22,378 nucleotides of DNA from an uncultured Oscillospiraceae bacterium (lineage in GTDB: Bacteria; Bacillota; Clostridia; Oscillospirales; Acutalibacteraceae). Below the pieces are notes generated by a model. It was not told where the DNA came from. It saw only the letters and a program-made list of their open reading frames with translations, and made no database searches. Shown one piece after another: positions 6,931 to 14,506 of this stretch (position 1 is its first letter; each line of letters opens with the position of its first letter). The DNA lies in NCBI GenBank assembly GCA_900548085.1, contig URJF01000010.1:1-22378 (forward strand), read 5' to 3'. A program made the position numbers and the translations under genes.

Positions 6931-8298
6931 TTATCTGTCTTGGATAGGTGCGTACTTTCTCGGTTTTGCAACACTCTTATATGCAGGACGCATAATACGA
7001 TTGCTGGTAGTAAGCTCCTCAAGTCTGTGAGCACACCAGCCGGCAATACGAGCAGTAGCAAACAGTGGTGTATACAAGTCCTCGGGAACGCCCAAAACCT
7101 GATAAACAAGCCCACTGTACAGGTCAACATTGGCACACATAGGCTTGTCGTCTTCTTTGATTTCGGCAAATACCTGCGGAGTGAGTCTCTCGATAGCCTC
7201 AAGAGTTTTAAACTCTTTTTCGAATCCATGCTCATAAGCAAGTTTTCTTGCGCTGTCCTTAAGTATAACGGCACGAGGATCGGACAATGTATATACGGCA
7301 TGGCCCATACCATAAATAAGTCCGCTGCCGTCGCCTGCCTCTTTGCGCAAAATCTTGGAAAGCATATCTTTCATTTGGTCATCATCGGTAGAGTCGGCAC
7401 AATTCTCCATAATGTAATGCATCTGATTTGCGACTCTGATGTTTGCACCGCCGTGGCGGGGTCCCTTCAGTGAGCCTAAACCTGCGGTGATGGCAGAATA
7501 GGTATCTGTACCCGAAGATGTAAGAACACGGGTGGAGAAGGTAGAGTTATTACCGCCGCCGTGGTCTGCGTGGAGCATAAGACAAATATCAAGGAGCTTT
7601 GCTTCCTCCTGAGTATACTGCTTGTCGGAACGAATCTGACGAAGAATGTATTCTGCTGTGGAAAGCTCCTTTTTGATAGGATGGAGATACATTGTCTTGT
7701 TATAAAAAGCTCTGCGTTTTACCTGGTATGCCGAGTTCATAATAGTTGGAAACTGGGCAATAAGCTGCAAGGACTGTCTCAGCACATTGGGGATGGAAAT
7801 ATCATCGGGATTTTCGTCAAAGGAATAAAGGTTCATAACACAACGAGCCATTTTGTTCATAATATCCTTAGACGGATGCTTCATAATATTGTCCTCAATG
7901 AACTCATCGGGCAGTGAACGGCACTCGCCGAACACCTCGCTAATGGCATTAAGCTGAGACATAGTAGGGAGCGAGCCGAATATCAAAAGCCACGCTACCT
8001 CCTCAAAGCCAAAGCAGCCGGAATCGCCGCTGTTCTTTACAATATCTCTAATATCGTATCCACGGTAGGACAGTTTGCCCTCCTTAGGGATACGCTCACC
8101 GTCGAGAATGTAGTAGCCCTCTACGGAACAAATGCGAGTAAGTCCTGCCATAACGCCGGTACCGTCCTCGTTACGCAAACCTCTCTTAACATGATATCTC
8201 TCAAAATCGTGAGGATTTATTTTATTATTTTTTCCAAGCTCTCCGCACAATCTGGAAAGAGCGTCCATCGAAATAGGTGAAATGTAGCTGGATGGCAT
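6931..8298 (-). CDS. gltA: Citrate synthase (long clostridial type)
   Basis: Citrate synthase condenses acetyl-CoA with oxaloacetate to give citrate and CoA, feeding 2-oxoglutarate and glutamate synthesis in anaerobes. The 455-residue protein carries the expected active-site blocks: LHADHGGG (243-249), GPRHGGAN with His282, GMGHAVY with His333, DPRA with Arg342, NVDLYSG with catalytic Asp392, and the RIAGWCAH end motif. The usual arginine after His333 is alanine, which I believe is common in this branch but cannot verify. The start at MPSS is preferred because GAAAGGGG lies 8 nt upstream; an ATG 7 codons earlier lacks a good site. 2-methylcitrate synthase activity cannot be excluded. It is first in an operon with a membrane protein and an AEC permease. 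Confidence 0.93.
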   Translation of the reverse strand: MPSSYISPISMDALSRLCGELGKNNKINPHDFERYHVKRGLRNEDGTGVMAGLTRICSVEGYYILDGERIPKEGKLSYRGYDIRDIVKNSGDSGCFGFEEVAWLLIFGSLPTMSQLNAISEVFGECRSLPDEFIEDNIMKHPSKDIMNKMARCVMNLYSFDENPDDISIPNVLRQSLQLIAQFPTIMNSAYQVKRRAFYNKTMYLHPIKKELSTAEYILRQIRSDKQYTQEEAKLLDICLMLHADHGGGNNSTFSTRVLTSSGTDTYSAITAGLGSLKGPRHGGANIRVANQMHYIMENCADSTDDDQMKDMLSKILRKEAGDGSGLIYGMGHAVYTLSDPRAVILKDSARKLAYEHGFEKEFKTLEAIERLTPQVFAEIKEDDKPMCANVDLYSGLVYQVLGVPEDLYTPLFATARIAGWCAHRLEELTTSNRIMRPAYKSVAKPRKYAPIQDR

Positions 8299-8367
8299 AT
8301 TACGCGCCCCTTTCTGCATATTATCAAGTGGAGTAAAACTCCGTAAATATATACTATTAGAAGTATT

Positions 8368-8396
8368 ATTATACTAAAATAATTATACAAAGTCAA
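8368..8396 (-). promoter_or_regulatory. Sigma-A promoter of the citrate synthase operon
   Basis: Minus-strand TTGACT (8391-8396) and TATAAT (8368-8373) are separated by exactly 17 bp, with a predicted leader of about 60 nt. The -35 box overlaps the AAGGAG ribosome binding site of the divergent plus-strand ORF at 8407. Confidence 0.85.
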
Positions 8397-8406
8397 GGAG
8401 AGCAAA

Positions 8407-8598
8407 ATGAAGAAGGCTTTGATTATCTTTGCAATACTGTTTATTATGACGCTGCTGATACCAATGCTGTCGCTGACCGGAATAGGAGCAAAAAAAGAAA
8501 AGAAATCAACAGACAATCAACTTGTAACTATATTTGAGAGCAGAGCAAACATCAGCTGCGCAGAGAATTATCATTTATTTTCGTCAGACGAGCCCTAA
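8407..8598 (+). CDS. Small N-terminally anchored protein, possibly a truncated SpoIID-like gene
   Basis: The ORF encodes 63 residues: one hydrophobic N-terminal segment (about 3-25) after a Lys-Lys start, then a charged, mostly polar tail. AAGGAG lies 6 nt before the ATG, an excellent ribosome binding site that a chance ORF would rarely have. The opening and the following basic linker resemble the membrane-anchored N-terminus of sporulation proteins such as SpoIID, but the catalytic part is missing and the ORF runs 47 nt into the 3' end of the convergent gerAC. It may be a remnant left by a rearrangement near 8550 or a genuine small membrane protein. No clear promoter or terminator was found for it. 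Confidence 0.45.
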   Translation: MKKALIIFAILFIMTLLIPMLSLTGIGAKKEKKSTDNQLVTIFESRANISCAENYHLFSSDEP

Positions 8599-9676
8599 CA
8601 TTAAAATTCGGTATCACCTTTTTTATGTTATCGGACGGGGATTTTTTATAATACTCATACACTGCGCTGTTGGATTTTGCAAGATATTTTCCTACTACAA
8701 AAGGATCAGTACCTGCCTGAGAACAAGTCTCGAAGGCGGACAAGCACTGCTCCTTGGCCTTTGAGCCGACAGATTTTTCTATCTCGGCAATACTCTTGTC
8801 ATTCACTCTGACGGTTATACCCTTTTCCACATCATTAAGGACAACATTTAAGGTAATGTCACAATTAAAATAAATCTTATTTCCGTCTACGGTAACTGAT
8901 TTTTTTACATTATCTTTAGTTATCTGAACGCCGACGATACCTAAGGAGTTGTTTTTTACGGTCATGGTGCCGCTTTTAATTTCTCCGTTTAGCAAATTAA
9001 AGCCAAAGGTTTGGTATGGGGTAAGGGTAAGTGCATATTTTTCATCCGAAAAGACGGCAACGCCGCAGCAATAAACGCTGTCCCCTTTTTCATTCAATAC
9101 AGGCAGAAAGAAGTCGGAGGTCTCGTCGCTGTATAAATCCAATACATCATTTACCGTAACGAACACACCGTTGCCGTTTTCGGCAGAAATATCTATAAGG
9201 TCATAGATATTTTTTGCCGGAACACGAGCATTTCTTTCACTGTTTTTTATGATTGAGGCACCACTGTTTGAGGCTAAAGCAAGATACACATCCGGGCGAC
9301 TGTCAACACTGCGCAGCATATAGTCCATGCCCTTTGACACGCCGGATTTGGCATAATCCATACCTATCACAATAACCTTGTTTTGACCGAAGAAAACGGC
9401 ACGGGATAGGTTTTTGGACACCGAGCTGATTGCCTCGCTGATATTGACACTCTCACCGGTGGCAGTGGCAGTAATGTTTTTTGCCAACGTATCTGTACCG
9501 CCGGTACTTTTAGCTAAATTAAGATACTGGAGTGTGACGGAAACATTCTTCTCTGTCATATCCACGGCGAGTCCCTGAACCACAGTCAAGTCACTAAGAT
9601 TTTTGTTACCTCCCGAGCCTGCAATCAGAACGCCTGCAAGCACAAAAACAAACAATAATTTAATTGCTTTTTGCAT
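8552..9676 (-). CDS. gerAC: Ger(x)C-family spore germination protein (GerAC-like), lipobox cysteine absent
   Basis: GerAC subunits are normally lipoproteins on the spore inner membrane that work with A and B subunits in nutrient sensing. This protein of about 374 residues has an N-terminal hydrophobic signal (4-20), the LTVVQGLAVD stretch of the family, an N-terminal domain including SEAISSVSKNLSRAVFFGQNK and a C-terminal beta-rich domain ending in NVRARL. The lipobox position reads LIAGS, with serine (TCG, 9614-9616) in place of the lipidated cysteine, and the following WDxxE motif is also missing. Two adjacent ATGs exist; the second is 7 nt from AGGAGG and is preferred to the first at 9679. 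It overlaps the end of gerAB by 17 nt and is the last gene of the operon. Confidence 0.87.
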   Translation of the reverse strand: MQKAIKLLFVFVLAGVLIAGSGGNKNLSDLTVVQGLAVDMTEKNVSVTLQYLNLAKSTGGTDTLAKNITATATGESVNISEAISSVSKNLSRAVFFGQNKVIVIGMDYAKSGVSKGMDYMLRSVDSRPDVYLALASNSGASIIKNSERNARVPAKNIYDLIDISAENGNGVFVTVNDVLDLYSDETSDFFLPVLNEKGDSVYCCGVAVFSDEKYALTLTPYQTFGFNLLNGEIKSGTMTVKNNSLGIVGVQITKDNVKKSVTVDGNKIYFNCDITLNVVLNDVEKGITVRVNDKSIAEIEKSVGSKAKEQCLSAFETCSQAGTDPFVVGKYLAKSNSAVYEYYKKSPSDNIKKVIPNFNVRARLTKINDNSLRS

Positions 9677-10709
9677 CATCACACCTCCTGCCGAAAAAAA
9701 GGTAAACAAGCGGAAATACAGCTGCAAACAGTACAAAAGCAATCATACAGAACGGCTTTTCTTTTTCGACGGAAAAATGCTGAAAAGTATAGGGAACACC
9801 TAAAGAAATCGCTACGGAAATCACGGTAAGCAGAGCTGTATTGCGCCTATAATTTTTTGCACCGATGCTGTCGGCAGCGGCAGAAATAAGCACAGCTCCC
9901 TTTAGAATAAGAGCCAAAATCCAAAAAGAAGCATGAACAATATCAAGTCGAGTCATACTGCCGACAGACGCCATCTGAAACAAGGTGAAAATCGGATATG
10001 ACTGCAAATCAGCACCGCTGCCCATAACGCCTACGCAAAAAGAAATAAGCAATGCAATACTGACAAAAGCAGCAGTCATACCTAAAAAATAAGCCTTTTT
10101 GATTTTTCCGTTAGTTTTTTTGCCTAAGAACAAAAGAAGGACAGGCTCAACGGAATTGGAGGTGAATACGGCAGTGCTGTACAAGAGATTATTTGTTTCA
10201 TTACGCACAATGGGATAAAAATTTATGAAGTGAAAATTCTTAATATTAAACGATGTAACACTCAGCACCGCAATCAAAATCAAAATGCCGCTGAAAAGGG
10301 AAAATCTTCCGAGAGCCTCGATGCCCATAGAGGCGCAATATGCCACTGCGGCAGACACCAAAACAACAAAAACAGCGGAACTGATATTGTTATTCATTCG
10401 GGATGAAGCAAAATATGAAAAGCGACTGATATTAAGCGAAGCAAAACACACGAAAAAGGCTGAATAAAGCCATTTCAGATACTTATTGTCCAAAGGATTT
10501 TTGCCGCATTTCACACAAAAATACGCAGGAAGAGACACCAAAAGAGTAACAGCACCGGCTATGATAATAGCGAACACAAGGTCTGTGCTTATCTTGCCTG
10601 CCGACACACTCTGTGCATAGGTAAGTGATACGACGAATCTCGAAATAAAGACAATAAACCAAAGAGAATAGGGAGGAATCATACCTCGTTTAGGACTGAT
10701 TTTCGTCAA
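9660..10709 (-). CDS. gerAB: Spore germination permease GerAB-like (APC superfamily)
   Basis: GerAB is the integral membrane subunit of nutrient germinant receptors, related to amino-acid permeases, and is thought to bind the germinant. The protein of about 349 residues begins with the family KISPKR element and contains about ten hydrophobic segments, including the NFHFINFYPIV region near the middle and a TRLDIVHASFWIL segment typical of the family. The start is uncertain. GGAGG lies 9 nt before a TTG at 10709 (chosen); a GTG at 10718 touches the site and an ATG at 10682 would remove KISPKR. It overlaps the end of gerAA by about 20 nt and contains the gerAC ribosome binding site in its last codons. 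Confidence 0.88.
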   Translation of the reverse strand: MTKISPKRGMIPPYSLWFIVFISRFVVSLTYAQSVSAGKISTDLVFAIIIAGAVTLLVSLPAYFCVKCGKNPLDNKYLKWLYSAFFVCFASLNISRFSYFASSRMNNNISSAVFVVLVSAAVAYCASMGIEALGRFSLFSGILILIAVLSVTSFNIKNFHFINFYPIVRNETNNLLYSTAVFTSNSVEPVLLLFLGKKTNGKIKKAYFLGMTAAFVSIALLISFCVGVMGSGADLQSYPIFTLFQMASVGSMTRLDIVHASFWILALILKGAVLISAAADSIGAKNYRRNTALLTVISVAISLGVPYTFQHFSVEKEKPFCMIAFVLFAAVFPLVYLFFGRRCDDAKSN

Positions 10710-12153
10710 CAGCAGCACCCTCCAACTTGTTTACTCTAACCTTACGACGAGCAAGCTTTTTCCAGCTGTCTCTAATAAGCGAATCTTTCAGCGAACCGAC
10801 GGTCGGCGGCGACAGCGGAGCGGAATAAGGAACGCCGTAAGGATTTACGGCACATATATTGACAAACAGCATTGCCGCACCGAGCATAATGCCGTATATC
10901 CCCATAGTTCCGCCTATAATAATAAACACTATACGCAAAACCGCTATGCTTTCATACAGCGGATATACAACATAGGAGGCAATGGCTGTAACCGCCACCA
11001 CCACGAGCATAGGTGCGCCGATGATACCTGCCGAAACGGTCGCATCGCCTATAACTATGGCACCGATGATAGACACTGCGTGTCCTATCGATGCAGGCAG
11101 ACGCAGACCCGCCTCTCTCATTATTTCGTACAGAATATGAATCATAACGGCCTCAAGCATCAGCGGAAAGGGTGTGGTAGCCTCACTTGTGGCAACAACA
11201 TAGAGCATAGTTGTGGGGATAAGTTCCTGATTAAATGTGCCCACAGCAACATAAAGTCCCGGCAAAAACACAGACAATATGAAGCTAAAATACTTCAACC
11301 CTCGCATAAACGAGGCATAAAACGGCGGATTATCATAATCGTCGAGAGCAGAAAAATTATCCGAAAAAAGATAAGGCGTGTACATCACAAAAGGTGTGCC
11401 CTCCACCATTATTGCAACTCTGCCCTCAAGCAATTTTGACGCAAGGACATCGGGACGCTCGGTATTACCCACTGCCGAAAAAGGTGACTTTACATTAGAA
11501 TTAAGGAACGTCTCAAGAACGCCATAGTCAAGGACTGTGTTTAAATCTGCATTTTCGAGACGGTGTTGAATTTCTTTTACAAGGCTTTTATCAACACGGT
11601 TGTCTATATATGCAAGCACCACCGGAGTGGCGGCGGCATTGCCGAGTTTGAGCTGTTTTGTCTTTAGGTGATGAGTTTTTAGGCGTTTTCGCAATAGTGC
11701 TTTGTTATCGTTTAATGCCTCAATAAAGCACTCTTTTGCGCCCTTTACCATAGCCTCATTTTCGGGCTGAGAGGTACTGCGCTTGTTCCATCCCTGAATA
11801 CCTAACGCCAGCGCCTTTGGGCACCCATCTAGGATAAACACGGCAAATCCGCTCATAAGATAATAGTAGCAATCGTCAAAGGTGCAAGCCTCTTTTAATT
11901 CTACCGAGCCGACGACGGCATTTTTGATTTTTTCAAAATGGTCATCGGGATTGTCAAAATCAATGTCGTGAGACAAAATAGGAGCAGTCACCATTTGGGA
12001 AAGCTGGAGGGAGTCAACCAATCCGTCCATTACGCAAAAAAAGGCCTCTGTGCCGTTTACAATGGCAGGACGAAGCAAAAAATCTGAGCAATCCAAAAAA
12101 TCCTGTTCAAAAATATCTCTGTTGAGTTTTATATCACAAAGCAAATTATTCAC
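10690..12153 (-). CDS. gerAA: Spore germination protein GerAA-like (GerA family)
   Basis: GerAA is the large subunit of Ger-type receptors, which oligomerises in the spore inner membrane; related GerA proteins are reported to form ligand-gated ion channels. The 487-residue protein has a soluble N-terminal domain of about 265 residues with the STSQPENEAMVKGAKECF element matching the family's EP-sE--vrGp-egF motif, then LLEGRVAIMVEGTPFVMYTP, and about five or six membrane segments from residue 280 to 440. The tail is basic (KKLARRKVRVNK). The start is GTG with a modest GGTGA site 4 nt upstream. It is first in the A-B-C order of the operon and diverges from the DUF421 gene across only 75 bp. Confidence 0.93.
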   Translation of the reverse strand: MNNLLCDIKLNRDIFEQDFLDCSDFLLRPAIVNGTEAFFCVMDGLVDSLQLSQMVTAPILSHDIDFDNPDDHFEKIKNAVVGSVELKEACTFDDCYYYLMSGFAVFILDGCPKALALGIQGWNKRSTSQPENEAMVKGAKECFIEALNDNKALLRKRLKTHHLKTKQLKLGNAAATPVVLAYIDNRVDKSLVKEIQHRLENADLNTVLDYGVLETFLNSNVKSPFSAVGNTERPDVLASKLLEGRVAIMVEGTPFVMYTPYLFSDNFSALDDYDNPPFYASFMRGLKYFSFILSVFLPGLYVAVGTFNQELIPTTMLYVVATSEATTPFPLMLEAVMIHILYEIMREAGLRLPASIGHAVSIIGAIVIGDATVSAGIIGAPMLVVVAVTAIASYVVYPLYESIAVLRIVFIIIGGTMGIYGIMLGAAMLFVNICAVNPYGVPYSAPLSPPTVGSLKDSLIRDSWKKLARRKVRVNKLEGAAVDENQS

Positions 12154-12167
12154 AACATCACCAAGTT

Positions 12168-12197
12168 TATTATTTTAAGCCGACGGTATATTATTCA
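12168..12197 (-). promoter_or_regulatory. Tentative forespore sigma-G-like promoter of the gerA operon
   Basis: TGAATA (12192-12197) matches the Bacillus sigma-G -35 element. Seventeen bp later AATAATA (12168-12174) agrees with CATACTA at five of seven positions. Operons of this type are forespore-expressed in Bacillus. However, the transcript would start only about 8 nt before the GTG, leaving little room for the ribosome binding site. Confidence 0.25.
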
Positions 12198-12228
12198 GAG
12201 AAATATGCAAAATAACAATGGTGATATT

Positions 12229-12903
12229 ATGACGATAATCCTAATAAGGTCGATAATAATTTATATTTTTGTAGTGGCGGCAGTGCGAATAATGGGAAAG
12301 CGGCAGATAGGCGAGCTAAAGCCTCACGAGCTTGTGATAACAATACTGATAAGTGCAGTGGCTACCGTTCCGCTGGAGGACACGGGAATGCCTCTGGCAA
12401 ATTCGCTTATTCCTATATCAATATTCATCTGCTTTGAGATAATACAGTCGGTAGTGTCGATAAAATCGCTGAAATTTCGCAATCTGTTTCAGGGCAAGCC
12501 CATATTCATAATCAAGGACGGCGTACTTCAACAAGAGGAAATGGAGCAACTGAGATTCACAACCGACGACATAGTGGACGCAGTGAGGCAGCAAGGTGTA
12601 TTCGACATATCCCAAGTAGAAAATGCAATAGTGGAGACCAACGGAAATCTGTCAGTACAAACTAAAGCAGAATACTCCCCTATCACGCCTAAGAATATGG
12701 GGATAAAAGTAAAAAAGGCGCAGGTACCTATCACTGTAGTTATGGACTCTAAACCTGTAACGGAATATTTTGGCGACACAAAGCTGAGTGACAGCGAAAT
12801 TGAAGTTTTTGTACGCTCAACAGAATACAAATTGGAAGATATTCTGCTGATGAATGTATCGGCAGACGGTAATATCTATGTAATAAGAAAGGATAAAAAA
12901 TGA
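12229..12903 (+). CDS. DUF421/YetF-family membrane protein
   Basis: The 224-residue protein has two or three N-terminal membrane segments (about residues 3-20, 35-52 and 57-77) with the family's VVAAVRIMGKRQIGEL-P-ELV element, then a cytoplasmic YetF/YcaP-type domain with the FQGKPIFIIKDGVL and LRFTTDDIVDAVRQQGV blocks. Function is not firmly known; related DUF421 proteins encoded on spoVA2mob elements (2Duf) influence spore heat resistance and membrane permeability. The ATG with GGTGAT about 4 nt upstream is chosen; an ATG 8 codons earlier has no site. The stop overlaps the next gene's ATG (ATGA), so the two are translationally coupled. Divergent position beside gerA supports a spore role by inference. 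Confidence 0.88.
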   Translation: MTIILIRSIIIYIFVVAAVRIMGKRQIGELKPHELVITILISAVATVPLEDTGMPLANSLIPISIFICFEIIQSVVSIKSLKFRNLFQGKPIFIIKDGVLQQEEMEQLRFTTDDIVDAVRQQGVFDISQVENAIVETNGNLSVQTKAEYSPITPKNMGIKVKKAQVPITVVMDSKPVTEYFGDTKLSDSEIEVFVRSTEYKLEDILLMNVSADGNIYVIRKDKK

Positions 12904-13238
12904 AACGGATATGGATAGCGGCGGTATTATTAGTAATTTTGGCAGGGCTTTGCACGGCAGAGCAATACTACACAAAAAGTGCACACGACAGCATAGTACA
13001 AATGGCAACTGAGGCTAAAAGTGACAAAAAAGAAATAAATGCGCTGAAACTGTATTGGCGGGCACACAATGATACGCTGTATGCAATGTCAAACCACGAT
13101 GCACTGGACGGACTTGCGGCGGCGATAGAGGCACTTGACCCGGAAAGTGATGATTTTGAGGAACAGCTAAATGAAATAATAGCTATGACAAAGGTCTATT
13201 ACGAAAATCAACGGATCACATTTTCAAATATTCTTTGA
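12900..13238 (+). CDS. DUF4363-family small anchored protein
   Basis: This 112-residue protein has one N-terminal hydrophobic segment (about residues 3-20), which could be a signal anchor, followed by a helical, acidic and basic rich domain outside or at the membrane surface, with LKLYWRAHNDTLYAMSNHDALD near residues 49-70. This resembles DUF4363 proteins, which in Clostridia often follow DUF421 genes. Its biochemical role is unknown to me. It overlaps the DUF421 stop by 4 nt (ATGA) and must be co-expressed with it. No terminator is visible after the stop, so read-through into the CDF gene 58 nt later is possible. Confidence 0.78.
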   Translation: MKRIWIAAVLLVILAGLCTAEQYYTKSAHDSIVQMATEAKSDKKEINALKLYWRAHNDTLYAMSNHDALDGLAAAIEALDPESDDFEEQLNEIIAMTKVYYENQRITFSNIL

Positions 13239-13257
13239 TTTTTGGCATAGTCTGTGA

Positions 13258-13280
13258 TAGTATCATATATAATGATACTA
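13258..13280. promoter_or_regulatory. Palindromic operator candidate over the -10 box of the CDF gene
   Basis: A perfect 9-bp inverted repeat, TAGTATCAT and ATGATACTA, is separated by 5 bp. It contains a TATAAT (13268-13273) on the plus strand, just 23 bp before the GTG start. No good -35 is found at 17-18 bp; TTGGCA (13242-13247) is 20 bp away. A dimeric metal-responsive repressor is a reasonable but unproven reading. Confidence 0.55.
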
Positions 13281-13296
13281 AATCGGAGATGAGAAT

Positions 13297-14457
13297 GTGA
13301 CTAAGCTACTGATAAAAACTGTAAAAGCCAAAGCCGGCAGTATGGAATACAGCGAAAAATCGGGCATACTCAGCGGCAAGGTGGGCATAGTATGCAATCT
13401 TATACTCGTAATAATTAAACTGCTGACAGGCAGTATCACCGGGTCGGTATCCGTAACGGCAGACGCAATGAACAACCTGTCGGATTGTGCCTCTAACATA
13501 GTGACCATAGCCGGCTCAAAGCTCAGTGCAAAGCCAAGAGATAAAGAGCACCCTTTCGGTCACGGACGGCTGGTGTATATTTCAGCGCTGGTAGTATCAG
13601 CCATTATATTCCTAATGGGTTTTGAGTTGGCAAAAACCTCTGTAGGAAAAATTATTCACCCGTCGGAAGTCAAGCTCAGTCTGCTGTCAACAGTAATACT
13701 GATTATTTCTGTCTGCATAAAACTGTGGATGGCATATTTTAACAACAGACTGTATAAGGTCAGCAACAACATAAACCTAAAAGCAGTAGGCACAGACAGT
13801 CTGAACGACTGCATAGCCACAGGGGCGACAATGCTGTCGCTGATTATCTCGCATTTCACAAAATTTTATCGAATCGACGGTATAATCGGCTTATGCGTCG
13901 CAGGAATAGTATTTTGGTCAGGTGTGGATATGGTGAGAGACATACTCGGTCCACTCTTAGGTCAGCCGCCGTCTAAGCAATTAGTGAATGAAATCGAAAG
14001 TATAATTATGGAAGAAGACACAATAAAGGGTGTTCACGACCTGATAGTCCACGACTACGGTCCGGGACGAAAAATTGCCTCGGCTCATGCAGAGGTGCCC
14101 AGTGACGGAAACATAATCACTGTTCACGACGCTATCGACAGAGCAGAAAGCAATGTGGAAAAGCGATTGGGTATAACCATGTGCATACATATGGATCCCA
14201 TATATACAAATGATATACAATACGAAAAATACAAAGCCGATGCAGAAAGAATTATAAAAAAATATAACAAAAAATATTCTTGTCACGACTTTAGAGTAAT
14301 AGATTGCGACGGAAAAATACAGCTCATATTTGACCTAGTCATTCCATTTGAAGAAAAAGAAAGCTCCGACAGAATACTGAAAGAACTACTGGAATTGTTT
14401 GAGGTCTACGACAGCAATGTAAGGCCGAACATAAAAATAGAACATTCCTACACATAA
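13297..14457 (+). CDS. Cation diffusion facilitator, probable Mn(2+)/Fe(2+) exporter (MntE-like)
   Basis: CDF proteins export divalent metals by proton antiport as membrane dimers. This 386-residue protein has six membrane segments over residues about 25-215. Its transport site combines Asn59 and Asp63 in TM2 (ADAMNNLSD) with Asp167 and Asp171 in TM5 (TDSLND), plus HPFGHGR (85-91). The N-D-D-D set is that reported for the manganese exporter MntE, unlike H-D-H-D zinc exporters. The first cytoplasmic domain (about 225-300) is followed by roughly 85 further residues of similar alpha/beta character; MntE-type proteins are similarly long. The start is GTG with GGAG 9 nt upstream; the nearby ATG runs straight into a stop. 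A palindrome covers its promoter and a terminator follows. Confidence 0.9.
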   Translation: MTKLLIKTVKAKAGSMEYSEKSGILSGKVGIVCNLILVIIKLLTGSITGSVSVTADAMNNLSDCASNIVTIAGSKLSAKPRDKEHPFGHGRLVYISALVVSAIIFLMGFELAKTSVGKIIHPSEVKLSLLSTVILIISVCIKLWMAYFNNRLYKVSNNINLKAVGTDSLNDCIATGATMLSLIISHFTKFYRIDGIIGLCVAGIVFWSGVDMVRDILGPLLGQPPSKQLVNEIESIIMEEDTIKGVHDLIVHDYGPGRKIASAHAEVPSDGNIITVHDAIDRAESNVEKRLGITMCIHMDPIYTNDIQYEKYKADAERIIKKYNKKYSCHDFRVIDCDGKIQLIFDLVIPFEEKESSDRILKELLELFEVYDSNVRPNIKIEHSYT

Positions 14458-14461
14458 GCAC

Positions 14462-14498
14462 AAAAAGACCTTTTGCTAAAACAGCAAAAGGTCTTTTT
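14462..14498. terminator. Bidirectional intrinsic terminator
   Basis: A perfect 16-bp stem (14462-14477 with 14483-14498, core GACCTTTTGCT) with a 5-nt loop has T-runs on both strands. It sits between the convergent CDF gene (stop 14457) and the aldo/keto reductase gene (stop 14507) and can end both transcripts. Confidence 0.93.
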
Positions 14499-14506
14499 TA
14501 TAATAT

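Noticed and set aside
13239..13296. A yybP-ykoY manganese riboswitch ahead of the CDF gene
   Set aside because: The 58-nt gap is too short and the promoter lies within it; only a DNA palindrome is seen.
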